From: Streblospio benedicti
Lineage: Eukaryota; Annelida; Polychaeta; Spionida; Spionidae
Direction of reading: 5' to 3'
DNA length: 64,000 nucleotides
Assembly (NCBI GenBank): GCA_019095985.1
Contig: CM032665.1
Location: forward strand, 40,825,929-40,889,928
Program-made: the position numbers and the translations under genes
Notes under the pieces: generated by a model
Told to the model about the DNA's origin: nothing
What the model saw: only the letters and a program-made list of their open reading frames with translations
Databases searched by the model: none
In this document: one piece after another, positions 1-13,000 of the stretch
Numbering within the stretch: position 1 is the first letter of the stretch
How the letters are laid out: each line of letters opens with the position of its first letter

Positions 1-400
1 ACAAACGGGGATCCATCGGTCTGTGAAATCCTGGGTCTACCACTTTCTTCTCATAATGAAGTGTTTTGTGGGGAGACCAACTACAACAATGTCACAACAT
101 TGACCACACCAATATCACACTGTCATTTACCCGTATTATTCTATTCACCCTGTACTGTGTAATTTGTCACTGTGTAACATTATAAGTTTCTATAGCAAAC
201 ATAGGCAAACAACATACACACCCATTTTAAAATGAAAAGATGGGGGCAAATAACATATTAGTCAGTGTTCAGACTCCATGCACACCAACACTGTGGCCGA
301 AACTATATTATCATATTTTGAATCGCATTATTGGCTATAAGATATCGCTATAGACCTGGAGTAGGACTCCTCTATATCAATCCTTACACCCAAGTCCAAC
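1..400. repeat. fragments of dispersed MITE-like repeats
   Basis: The text around 1-45 and 160-200 recurs in inverted form near 19890-19965 (shared words: ctgtgaaatcctgg, caccctgtactgtgtaattt). The text near 360-400 (ctctatatcaatccttacac) matches the ends of repeats near 19110 and 25600. No coding signal is seen; these are short dispersed repeats. Confidence 0.5.
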
Positions 401-679
401 AAAGTCTAATAATTACCTTAGATCTATGCATATGATTACTGTATACAATTCTTTTGATAAATGCAAGTCGGCCGTGCAACATAACTGTCTCATAATCTGC
501 CATCACAGAGTCATTCTTCCCGGGGGTGGACCACGTGACAAAAACCAAATCTCGCCCCATATATACATATACTGTATAAACATGCAGCAAGCAGCTCCTG
601 AGACTGTCTTTAGCTTCTTGTGTGTACATGCAAGCCTGAGGACCAGTAAGATTACATTTGTAAAAAACACTAATGCACC

Positions 680-685
680 TTTATT
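680..685 (-). promoter_or_regulatory. polyadenylation hexamer for the membrane protein gene
   Basis: AATAAA on the minus strand (tttatt on plus), about 210 nt past the stop codon at 896. It is the first canonical hexamer seen downstream, so it is a likely but unproven 3' end. Confidence 0.5.
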
Positions 686-895
686 TCACAAGTTCGTACG
701 TCTGTAAACGTAAATGTTTGACATTCTGCAATCCACGTTCAGTCACCCGTTTTTCCATCTCACCAGATCCACTCTCATGCTCGTCATAAACTCGCTGCAG
801 AGCTTCTAGTCCCCTCACAACACGGCGCCGCCGGTTCCCCTAGTCCGGTGTGCCTTGGTGTGCCTCCTCCGCCCTCTGGGGAGTGTCCAGTTCCA

Positions 896-1053
896 TCACA
901 GCGCTGCATCACCGGTCCCCCTGGCCTTGTCTTCTATGTGGCGCACGCGGCGCCGGACCAGCGACACCTCCTTCAGCTTGTCCTTGAGGCGGCGGTTGTC
1001 GGGTCGCTTGTCGTCCAGCGGAAGGAGCCTCTCCACGTGCAGCAGCAGCCACA
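896..1053 (-). CDS. membrane protein exon 20, C terminus (aa 1110-1161)
   Basis: Acceptor gtgttgctgcag, phase 1 in. Encodes VWLLLHVERL then a highly charged, probably helical tail (LKDKLKEVSLVRRRVRHIED) and ends DAAL-stop with TGA at 896-898. A polyadenylation hexamer lies ~210 nt downstream. Confidence 0.75.
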
Positions 1054-4000
1054 CTGCAGCAACACAGACAGAATCACACTATAGTGTAAGGAAATTTTAG
1101 GGACAAGTTTCTAAAGTTATTTGGAAAGTCATGGAATCGTTCTCGCGATTTTTAGCACACACCAGACCAGTTATATATGTATGGGCAGACGCTTTACCAT
1201 TATGCTAACCTCCCTTACGGCTTATAGACTTGTCCAGACTTAACCAGTATCTCTATTGCACACCGCCTTGATGCTTTTTTTAGCCTCATACAGCCTTGAT
1301 CATAATAGATCATCGTTGAACCTTTTACGAAGTTATCAGAAGCACATATTGACCTCGATAGGAGGTCACCACGTTCTGGCCGACTTTGCTTACAATACAT
1401 GTACATGTAGCATGAACAAACTGCGACTTGATATGGTCAAATGAAAGCTCAGGTGTATTTAAACCTGTTTTAGCTACCTATGTCATGGTAGACAAATGCT
1501 TGCTTAAGAGGATATGTACCGATGAGCATGATGGACGATACATACCGATGAATATGATGGAGTAGGCGATGAGCGGCAGGACGATGCCCTTGCCCACCTC
1601 CAGGTGGAGGTCAAGGACGGGGATCTCGGTGGTGCCGCGGCCCACCTCCTCAGCCAGGATGAGCAGGGACACGATGTTGGTGAGGGTGAAGAGGGCGAGG
1701 TGGTGCACCATGCCGCGCAGCACGCCCAGCGACAGCAGCAGTGGGCAGCATCTGGGGCAGAAAACACTAGCTGAATGCATAGGCAGATCCAAGTTTTTGG
1801 AAAAGCCGGGGGGCGCACTTCGGGATTTCATGAAATACCGTATGAAAATGAAGTATTTTGGCACGAAAAGGGGGGGCGTCGAAAGAAGGATAAATTTGAA
1901 TAAGTTTTTCTAAAGTTTATTGACTAAGTGCTTTTGAATAAATAAATTCCTCATCAGAGCTAAAATATCTTAATAATTCAAAACATTTTATGCTTTTATG
2001 AAGCCAATTGTCTGTCATAAATCCAAGTTAAAGTTATACATCCAAGTCCTATCTAAATAGTATGTATGATTCATATAATAATGAGAGTCATCACTGGACG
2101 TTATTTTAAGGAGAACCAGTCGACAGTGTTGTAAGCAGGGAATGCCATGGTAAACAATCTGGTAAACAATCTGGAACAAATTGGAAACTGATTCATCAAT
2201 ATGTTTCCATGAATGTCTCCAATATTTACACCAGATTCTAAATAACATAGACTAAACAGACTGCTTCCAAAATGTGTAAGGACTGTAAAAAGTATTTGAA
2301 ATGAGTTTCTTAGAGAATGGCAACAATTGAATTGTCCACGTGTGAAATAATTTAGGAATCTGTATGAAGTGCAACAAAAATGCCACCTACTTGAACCAGC
2401 TGGCGAGGAAGCCTGCTAGGACCAGGAAGAATGCTGCCACACCAGGCAACACGAGCAGGACAGACATGATTAGGGAGAAGTTGATATCGAAGCTGAACAG
2501 CAGGTCCATCTCGAGGATGTTGAGGGCCGGCGATAGCAGCAGCGCAGACAGGTCATGCATCTGCACCGTGAACTTCTTGCCTGAAGAATCAGATGTTGTT
2601 AGAGGAGTCTCTTTCATGTGGAATGTATATATGTGGTTTCATTGTACATGTACAGCACTGTTATGCAGCACACACATCTTGCACATCTGTCTTACTGTCA
2701 AGCACATATACATTGTTTCATTGTATACGTGTGGGTTAACACATCTATTCTACTGGGATAACTTTGTTGAGGCAAGCAACATTTCTGATGATTTATTTTG
2801 ATGAATATATCCTAGGTTGCCTGGCTGATGAGAGTGAAGAGTAGCCTTACTCATTGACTTAAGTACTAAGATTATTATTCTCACGGCTAACATTTTTGCC
2901 TCAGTTATTGCATTAACGCCTGAGATTATTTCCAATGGTTGCTGTCTCCAAATAACAGGTTTGTTTCAGTAACTTTTGAATGAAATAATAAGCCCAAAAT
3001 ATATGATGCAGTAAATATTGACAGGCCTAACCGACTTACCTAGTAGAGTAGAGATCATGTAGGTGAAGGCGTAGCTGATGATATCACACACCGTCATGTC
3101 ATCCTCCAGATCATGCTGGATCAGTGCGATCATATCGATCTGGTGCGACATGTCGTCTCTGGATCAGATACACAGAATATGATGATCCAGACTGAAGATG
3201 TTTACATTTGAGCAACAACTCAATTTAATAGTTATTCTGATGGAAGTTCATTTATCCTGGATATGATAGACAAACGTAATCATTATAGTGTCTATTCAGG
3301 ATAATACAAGCAGTTATTTCATAAAGCTTTCAACGCCGATGATTTCCCGAGATCCCAGCGATGACGAATAACGTCATCACCATGAACAAAACAGAAGAGA
3401 CTGTTGAAAGCTTAGTGTAAAAACTGCTTGTATTATCCCGACTTAAAGACTATAATGATTATGTTTGTCGATTCAATAGGTGTTAGGTGATCAGGAACCC
3501 GAAAACAATGCTGATAGAAATATTTACAAGTAAATAAGTAAGCAAGCAAGTAAGTAAGTAAGTGAGGTATTGGTCTGATAATGAATTCATAAGAATAACT
3601 GCATATATATTTTCCCCAAGTTTGCTTGTGAATTCAATTCTACTCTCTTGTTTGGCAGAACAGTTAGAGTAGAATTGAATGAATTCACAGCTGTGTACAA
3701 CGCAATGTGCACCCTGGTGTGTATAGAGAGTAGGTGATCCGGCCTGCCACTTACAGGCGACTGGCCCACTTGGGCTTGAGGACGGGGTTGACGGTCACGA
3801 GCGGGTTGAAGATGGCAGCGTACAGCAGCAGGAGGGTGGCCACGAAGGTGAGCAGGAGACACATGGACCACGCCTTGGCCGACATGTTGTCCGCGCGGTT
3901 CTGTGGGTATCAATGGTAGGATTTTAGAGTGAAAAGTGGCTGTTGTCTCTATAATGTGATAAACTATCAGGTGATTTTTATTTTGTGAGTGCTTTAATAT

Positions 4001-7000
4001 CATACATTTTTAATAGTGTGCAGAAAATTTGATATTTCTGGAGCTGTTTGACAGCAACTGTGATAATGTTCGGGCGTAGTTAGTGTCTGCATACGTACAT
4101 GTACATATTTTAGTTTGGCAAAAAGCAAAAGTAAAAATTTATCAAAACGCACAGGGATCGTGTGATTTCTCCATTTCCTGGACAATTACCAGTTAAAAAT
4201 TATTGATTTCTTCACAGAGCCCAGAAAACTGACCATATTCGGTACTGATTTTATGTCTCTATTATCCTGCATGTACATTTGTGAACAGCCGTATTGCACC
4301 ACTGCTCTCACCTGGCACTTGAGACAGCGACAGTCGCGGCGCCGGCGCCGCACAAGCGCCCGCCAGGAGAAGTCGTCTGCCGCCACGGCCGCCGCCTCCG
4401 CAGTACTGGTGCTGGGGACTTTACTGTATCTGAAGAACAATCACACGGATGTTGTAACTGTACATATATTGTACGGACACATTACTGACACATTACCGTT
4501 TCCTAGTAGACACCTAGCAGAGTAGACTGAGAGAGGGACATATTCTGGGGCACAGTGTGCTCCAGTGAGTTTTGTGTACAGAAATACATCAATAAACTAC
4601 CAACATACATGCACTACTTTATAATATATGCGATTAAAACACTCGTACAGAGGCTCTGAATTATTTTTACAAGTTTTGTTTCACAAATAATCATTTTGAC
4701 ATGATCTATGGAAATTGAAACTCAGAATAGTAGTTAGTAAATATTGCAGTTTACCATTTGCCGCCATACGAATTGGGCTACACACCGGTATGAGAGGTTA
4801 TGCAAAAATAATCTTTTGTTCACATCAATCTTGGTTTAGGAAACTTCGAAATACAATGCCACATTGTTCTGAAAATCAAAGGCTTCTGGATGGTTCTAAC
4901 CAACACACCTACATGTATCATGTACAAAGACCCATCAACAGGTGTCTCAACAACCTGAGCTTTCTTAAAACATAAATCTCACTGAAGTAGTAATTGATGT
5001 GCATTTGGTGTGTGTGTCTTTAAACAATGAAATTGGAGATATGGTTCTGCCAGTACTGACATGTAGTTCTGGTACTGACCTGTAGTTCTTCCAGTACTGA
5101 CCTGTAGTTCTGGCTGGTGCGGTACTGCGTGTTGGTCCGTCTCAGCCGCACCACCTCGTAGCCATGGCTCTGCTTCACCATGATGGTCTTGCCCTTGGAC
5201 GACACGGTACGTCCTTTGCTGCGGCTTCTTGACGGCTCACTAACACATCATATAAATAACCAATGAACAATTTTCAAATACTGGCAGTTGTAAGCAATCT
5301 CTGTGTGTCGTAAGGAAATAAAACAATAATCAAGGAATAGTGTTGGAAACTGATAGAAGCCCATCCACATACATTTTTTAAACCTGCATAATTGTCACTT
5401 TTGTACCAAACGTCAGCACATATAATATATTCAGCATGGGTATAATTATTAAGATGTGTGATGCAAGATACCTATATTAACATTAGTTATTTAACAATCA
5501 AATATTTTCTATACACAACATCAGCTGGTCTGCAAATTAATCTCTCTCACATAAAGTCCATATTCTTACCTGAACGACACTTCCATGTCACTGTGTGTGG
5601 ACTTGGTCATTGAATCGGTCATGCGGTTCACTAGAATGCCACTACATACAGAGGATGTCATCACATCCGCCTTGCCTGCTGCAAAAGTATATATATGTAT
5701 GGCTCTATATTTAGAAATGCATTATCAATAATTTACAATTTGTTTTTATTAAGTACTACATAGCATTGTAGGGTTACATAATCACACATGGCTGAAGAAT
5801 GTCGTAGAAGTCGTATAAAAAGGTACGACTTTATGTTTTTTTCCAGTTTTAACTTGTCTATGATAACATCCCAAGCTTTACCTTTGATCACGGGTATGGG
5901 GCCATCCACTGAGTTGGTCATTTCGTCAGTGGTCACTTTGGTCACTGCGGTCAGTGGGAGTGACACGTCCGCGTCGTCCGCTTTGTCCACGGACACGGAG
6001 GTCAGTTTCCCGTCACTGGTCTGTCGCTTCAGCAGATTGAGCAGCTGCTGGCCTTTTCTCACGGGGTAGCTTTGCTTCAGCCTTGTTATCGGCTGACTCT
6101 CCTGCAGCCTTCTCACTGGGTAGCTTTCCCTCAGCCGCTTGATTGGGTAGCTGTCTTGGAGCCTGGTCATTTGCTCTGATGCCTTCTTCTTTACGTCATA
6201 AGCTTTGAAGAGAAGAGCTTTATTTTTAAGGTCAGATTATCTATGATTTTTTGTATCAGAAGCTGCATTCCGTCAATGAGCGATGGCATTTGAAATACAA
6301 AAGTATATATTAATCGAACTTGAATGGATTATAGATTTATAATAACAAGTAATCAGCAACTACACCTAGTTTATACTGTAAATCAATATGAAGGAATTTT
6401 ACACAGGGCTCAGAAACTTTCAAGAAAGAGACCACCATGAACCTCCACAAATAGACTACTTGTCTATCAACAACACCTGAAAGCATACCACAAGTGTTCG
6501 TGACAGCTTCACTTACTCTTGATCTTGTGCATGACGTCATTCTTGCACTCAGGTTCCTCCCTGGGCCCAAAGTACGCACAGATCACCATATAGATGAGGA
6601 AAAGCGTGAGGCTAAGGATGGCACAGACGAGCGCCACCTCGGCGCTCACCCAGCCCGGGCGCCGCTCCAGCCGCGCCGTCACCAGCGGCAGCGCGTCAGC
6701 CATCTGGGTCAGCTGCGGACAGAGCAAGACCTGTTGAGATTTACCGTGGGCAGCGTACTCGAAGGCCACATCCATAAAGATCGGCCATTCAGCGGGCCAC
6801 CCATGGTAAATCTCACAGCCCACGATGACCCTGATGCAGACACCAGAGCAAAATAACTACACAAAAACGTGTTTTGAATGGTATTTCTGTGAGACCAACG
6901 TATGTAAACTCATCCCAAACAGGTCATTCATAGTTTAGAGGTACCTCCCATGCAGTAGTTGAGGTACACATCCATACGTACTACACTTATGATATATAAA

Positions 7001-10000
7001 ACAGGTGTCCACAAACACAGAGGTGTTGACATGGACAGATTTTACTGTACAGGTCATTGATATTAAAGCAATATGCATATGAGAGAATAATAAGTTAATA
7101 ATCCTTGGGAAACAACAGTTAATACTAACTTTCTTCCGGATCTGTTTAGAATATATCTTACCTATACACACCTGTACTGGGATACATACCTTTGTACGTA
7201 CAGGATCTCACGTCTTTTGAAATTCTAACCTCCTCACATGTAGATGCGTATGCCGTCATTCCCAAAGGCATTTCCAAACAATTACATGTCCATTTTATTA
7301 AAATGTCGATTTGAAAGCAATTGTCGGGATGACAGCTTGCGAATCTAATCTAAGAGGATTGTAGCTCCTCACCTGCACTGGGATGGTCTCGAGCACGACG
7401 AGGCAGAAGATGTTGAAGGCGAGGAGCTTGACGGCGCACACGGTGAGGAGCATGCGGATCTGTGTGGAGGCGACGCGGCGCGGCCAGAAGGTGGCGACCA
7501 GTGCCAGCAGGCCGGTGAGGAACACGGGCAGCAAGAACAGGGCCTGCCAGGTAGGTGGTTGTTAGAAGGCGCACAGTCGGGGAGTGAGGTGGTTGTTAGA
7601 AGAAAGAGATCCTGGGAGGGAGATGGTTGTTGGGAGGAACAGAGCCTAGGAGAGAGGTGGTTGTTAGGAGGATCAGAGATTGCGGGAGATACAGACGTTA
7701 AGAGGAACACAGCCTGAGAAAGAGGTGGCTATTAGAAGGAACAGAGCCTGCGATAGAGATGGTTATTAAAAGGAATCTATTATGCCTCATGTTCCTTATC
7801 AAACTCTGGAGAATACTGGTTGGATGTTTGCATACTACAAATTTCAACAATATGTCCAGGCTGGTTTTGTTAATAAAGAACACTTTCCTTGTTACAGATT
7901 ATTACATCATTAAATGACATGACAAGCACAATATGGGAAACTAATGTCTACCTCTAAATAAAGAATTTATATCACATTGTCACAAAATGTAAATACTGTC
8001 AAATTACACAGTATAAGTCCAGTTAACAAAATACTGTTTGACACAGGGAAGCAGCGACTAATTTGCTGACTGATCCATGTCCGAACAATCACACTTGTCA
8101 ACAGGACATCATCATGAATAGAGAGTTTAATTTACTCCTTTATATCCGAATATGATAAACAAAAAATAGGAAAAGATACAAAGCAACTGATATTCTATTA
8201 CATTATAAAAGCGATTAACAGTAATGGATGACAAAAATATATATCAGACATTGAAGTTTCAAGGGTGATTTCATTTTGGGGAAATTGCAAATATTAATTT
8301 GAATGTTTCATAGCTCTGGTGGCGGTGATACTGACCAGTCTGAGGTACTTGAGGCTGACGCCGACAGTCAGTGTTGTGGTCACTCCGTCCATCATTCCTC
8401 CCACATAGCGTATCGACTCAGATGCCTTGGTCGCCTTCACGCCAAACCTGAGCAAATGTCTCTATGTATGACTCACTTTGATATGTTTGACGTACTAGGT
8501 ATCTTGCACGTATGATGTAAGTTAAATGAGTAATTGTTTACAACTTATTCCTCATGCCGTACCTGAGCACAATCCAGAACTCTTACATGTCAAGTGTGAG
8601 ACTTCCTAAATAAATTTAATTACTACGAATAGTTAATGGGTCAATGCAATTTGAGATTCTGCTTATGGCAAATACAACTATTCATGTGCACTCAGAAATT
8701 GACAACATGGCCCGTGCAACATTCTATCATATCTCGTACGTTGGAAAAAAAACCCCAAAGAATTCAAGAATTCCATTTGAATTCAAAGAATTGTACTGTT
8801 TGTAGTTCTCATATCGTGCTGTTATTTTTTTCATTTCAAAGACAATAACAGATCAAACCTAAAATATTAATCAAGAAACCATGCTTTCAAGAATAAGTAT
8901 TGCTCACTCCGCGCTGCTCACCTCTTGGCCTTGAGCGCCATGCGGTTGTAGAAGCTGAAGAACCTGAGCTGCTCATTGGGCGCGGCTGCGAGGATGGGCG
9001 GGGCGGGCGGGGGCAGCGAGTAGGTGGCGATGAGGAGCCCGGCCAGCACCACGCACACGCCGAACACCGACTGCGACTTGGCGAACAGCGTGTGCAGCTC
9101 CTGGGGCAGAGAGAGAGAGAGGAAGATCGGCATGCAAGGGAGACAAGATCTATACAAAACCAACATCTCCTTAAAGTACCCAGAACAAAACTGATGACTT
9201 AATACTATGGTGATGTTGTGGCTTTTCAATTTGCAAGGCCCAGAGCATGGAATAACCTACCTTTAAAATTAAAACTGCCCATGTCATGTCAAATGAAGTC
9301 TTAAGACCGATCTTTTTATGCCTTGAAATATTACATATATATTGTTATGCTAGTCAGATAAGACCAAAAATCATCTACATTTCTAGTAAATCAGACAACT
9401 TTAATGATTGAGGTTTCTTTGGATCCATGAGTGATGTTGAGTAGCCCTGCGCTAAAGAGTTACAACAGCGCTCCCATTGCCAGGCACCTTAGCTATTCTA
9501 GTTATCGACCGAAGCAGGTGGTGATGCACCTTCTTGGTCTCTTTCAGCTTATTCAAGGCTTTATTCTATATGGCAACTAGAGGTAACTCATAGCACCCAC
9601 CTTGACCTATCAGCTTGAGCAGGTGGTGATGCACCTTCTTGGACTCTTTTAGCTTACTTTAGGCTTTATTCTATATGGAGGTATATATAGAGGCAGCCCA
9701 TGCCACCCACATTGACCTATCAACTTGAGCAGGTGGTGATGCACCTTCTTGGACTCTTTTAGCTTACTTCAGGCTTTATTCTATATGGAGGTATATATAG
9801 AGGCAGCCCATGCCACCCACCTTGACCTATCAACTTGAGCAGGTGGTGATGCACCTTCTTGGGCTCTTTTAGCTTACTTTCGGCTTTATTCTATATAGAG
9901 GTAGCTCGAGCCACCCACCTTGACGATCCTTGCGATGGAGCGCAGCAGGTCGCGGTGCACCTTCTTCAGCTCTTTGAGCGCTCCGTCGGGCTGGAAGTCG

Positions 10001-13000
10001 ATGCTGAACCAGGGCCAGTAGATGGCGCACAGCGCTACGACCAGCGCCACAAGGGCAAGCAGTACCGCCGACTTGAGCAGCCAGTTGAGCGGGCGCAGCT
10101 GGCGGCAGAACGCTCGCGTGAGAGCGAGGAGCAGTGGCGCCACCACCAGCACACCGCCTGCTCACAGAGAGGTAGAAGGATCAGGTATGGCTTAGGTGTC
10201 ATAATGATAGTATGTGAAAAAGAAATTACACATTGCCCAGTATAATCAAAGTACTGAACGTACTGAGAAAGCCGGCAAATGTCACAGTGACGTTCATAAC
10301 GCAGCATACATTCAGCATTAATTTTGATCCCACAGAACATGTTGCAGCAGTGAAATTTATCAATATGGCAGTGAACAGTGGCATTCATAATACAAACGCA
10401 ACACAATTCATACGGCAACAGTGATATGTTGCGAGCTTAATATTAATGCGCAGTATGGGACTATTTACAGGGCGGAGTGAGGCATAGAAGGCTGTGGAGC
10501 GGTCAACTGTGCAGCGTCACTATTAGCCTTGCAACTCTGTTGCCAGATTAAAAACAGAATATTTTTCTTACCTATCACATGCATGGAGATGAAGAAGCCC
10601 TGGTTGAGGCCGGGGTGGAGGTTCGCCATGACGTGGGTGAGACAGAACAGTGTGATGACGCTCAGGTGCAGAGGAGAGTCTGATGCCAAAGCACAAAAAT
10701 CCTCGTTAGTACCAAGATCTTCTAACGTTATTTAGCATTTAAACTTTCAGAATACATTTCACCATAACTATGCACTATTGGTGTGGGGGGTTACAAGCTA
10801 AAAGATATCAATAAATGATAAGATCTCAACAAATGCGACGGTAATTATATATCACTTGAGAATATACTTCCAGCTGTGTACACTTAGATATTAGATCTTA
10901 GATCTACACTAGGGTGCTTTTAGTGGCATGCTACCATGGCTACAATGCCACAACTAACCAGGCTTCAATTTTCAGGACAGTGTGTTTCAGGGTTTAGTGG
11001 CGTACCTATGGTGTGTCTGCGCATTATCTGGAAGGAAAGGGAGAGCGTGGCGAGGACGATGAGAGCAGAGAGCGTGATGTACATGAGGTGGGCGCGCCAC
11101 GCCCCGGCGCACGGCACTGCGGGGCGGCTCCACACCGCGTGGTTAAACACGTTGAGGAAGAGGCAGAAGAGCAACGCCAGCAGCAGGCACAGCTTGCCCA
11201 GCCGCTCGTGCAGCGGGATGTGGTCTCTACAAGGCAGAGGAGGGGCATACTGCACTCTATTGTACACTCGGCTGTGTTATGTTTTTTTTTTCATTCTGTA
11301 TGTCCTTCTTAAAATGAGAAAAGTAATGTTGTCATTATGTTAAACCTTCTGTACTATTATGCTATCATTTCAACATCTCATTTTTCTTATTTTGCACAGA
11401 TTTTGAAATTTGGTTATGGTTTGGTTTGGTTACTTGAGAGGTGAACTGACGTGAACACTGCCTGTGGTTTCTGGGGCGCTCCTGGCTCGCCCGGTTTGGT
11501 GGTGTTCAGGCTGGTGGAGAAGCGCTTGACAATGTTGATGACAAACTGGGAGGTGCCAAGGTAGAACGGGCGCTGACCATGCAGACCGTAGTCTATGGCA
11601 ATAGTTATGCCACCTACAGAACACATGTGCCAGTAATCATTTGTTTGTCAGTATGGTTAGTGCTGTAAATGTATATGATCTTGTTTGTTTGTGAGGTGCA
11701 TCTTCAATGAGATTGTCTTAATTGAAGATTCTATGGCCACTTGCTATGGGCATCTAGAATAACTTAAAGTAGAAGATCACATATACAAGTATGATAAGGA
11801 CCGCAACAGCGTGAAACATCATTAAGTAAAATATCAACCTCATAGGTTGATCATTGTAGAATTTTAAACACCCTTCTTTTGGCTGATGTAGAAAATAGGT
11901 TTTGCTATGTTCAGGTAAATCAGACCCCAACCTTGATAAATTTGATCTTATTTACCTTTATTCTAAATTGCCAAATGAGTAATGAAATACTGTACTGCCA
12001 ACAGAAATAAATAACTACGTAAAAGTGATAAAATACTACCTAGAATGATGACTGTGGGGGCTGCGTACTCAAAGGCCACATCCATAAATATCGGCCATTC
12101 AGTGGGCAGCCCGCGGTAAATCTCACAGCTCCACGATGACCCTGATGCAGACACCAGAGCGAAATACCTACACACAAACGTGTTTTGAATGGTATTTCTG
12201 TGAGACCAACGTATGTTCTCATTTAATTTTGACACACAACAACATTTGTATGCTATATATTCATCATCCTTTCATATGTTAGGATTCAGAAGTTATCGCA
12301 AATAACTCCTTCTGGAGGACCCTAAAATGAACTCTTATTACCACAGAAGATGGTTGATTGTTTCTCAATGTGTTTGAGTGAATCACGGCTAGATAAATGT
12401 AACATCCACTTTATAAATATGACATTATATACTGTACGTGGCCGCAACACTAATTATCTTTGACAGCAATCATTTAGGGAAATGCTTTCAGCCTTTTTTG
12501 AGATGTTAAAAGTTTTTGATAATTTGACACCATCTTAATTGAACCATACAAACTGTTCCTGTTGCATGCTGACAAATAAGTGTTTATTTAGACAAATCTT
12601 TAGTGACGCCATGATTGTATTGTTCATTGACCAAACACGATAATATCAATTGTATCTGTATAAATACATTTAGTTTAAAATATTGTAAATGTAATTATCC
12701 ATACAAAATTATAAGAAACTGACGTGTCCTAAGAAATAAAATTGATAAACATAGAGAGTGTTGCCACTTACATGACATAGTAGGGCCAGCCCTTGGGCCT
12801 CTTCTCGAAGTTGAGTGTGTTGAAGAAGAGGGACTTCACTGCGGAGGCGCGCTTGCCCGAGGCTGCCTTGAAGTAGGGCAGGTGGATGCAGTGGAACACG
12901 GTCATGAAACAGACCACCAGCTCCAGCAGCAGCCAGCTGAGGACACAAGAATACGCTTCAGGAGATGGTCAGGAAAGAGGGGGTCATATAGCAAAAATGT

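Noticed and set aside
7369-7710. 113-residue Ser/Pro-rich open frame on minus
   Set aside because: It is a by-product of the 34-nt acceptor array plus an off-frame reading of exon 10.
9514-9945. CRISPR-like array
   Set aside because: Units are 105-110 nt tandem copies with no distinct spacers and include exon sequence; the genome is eukaryotic.
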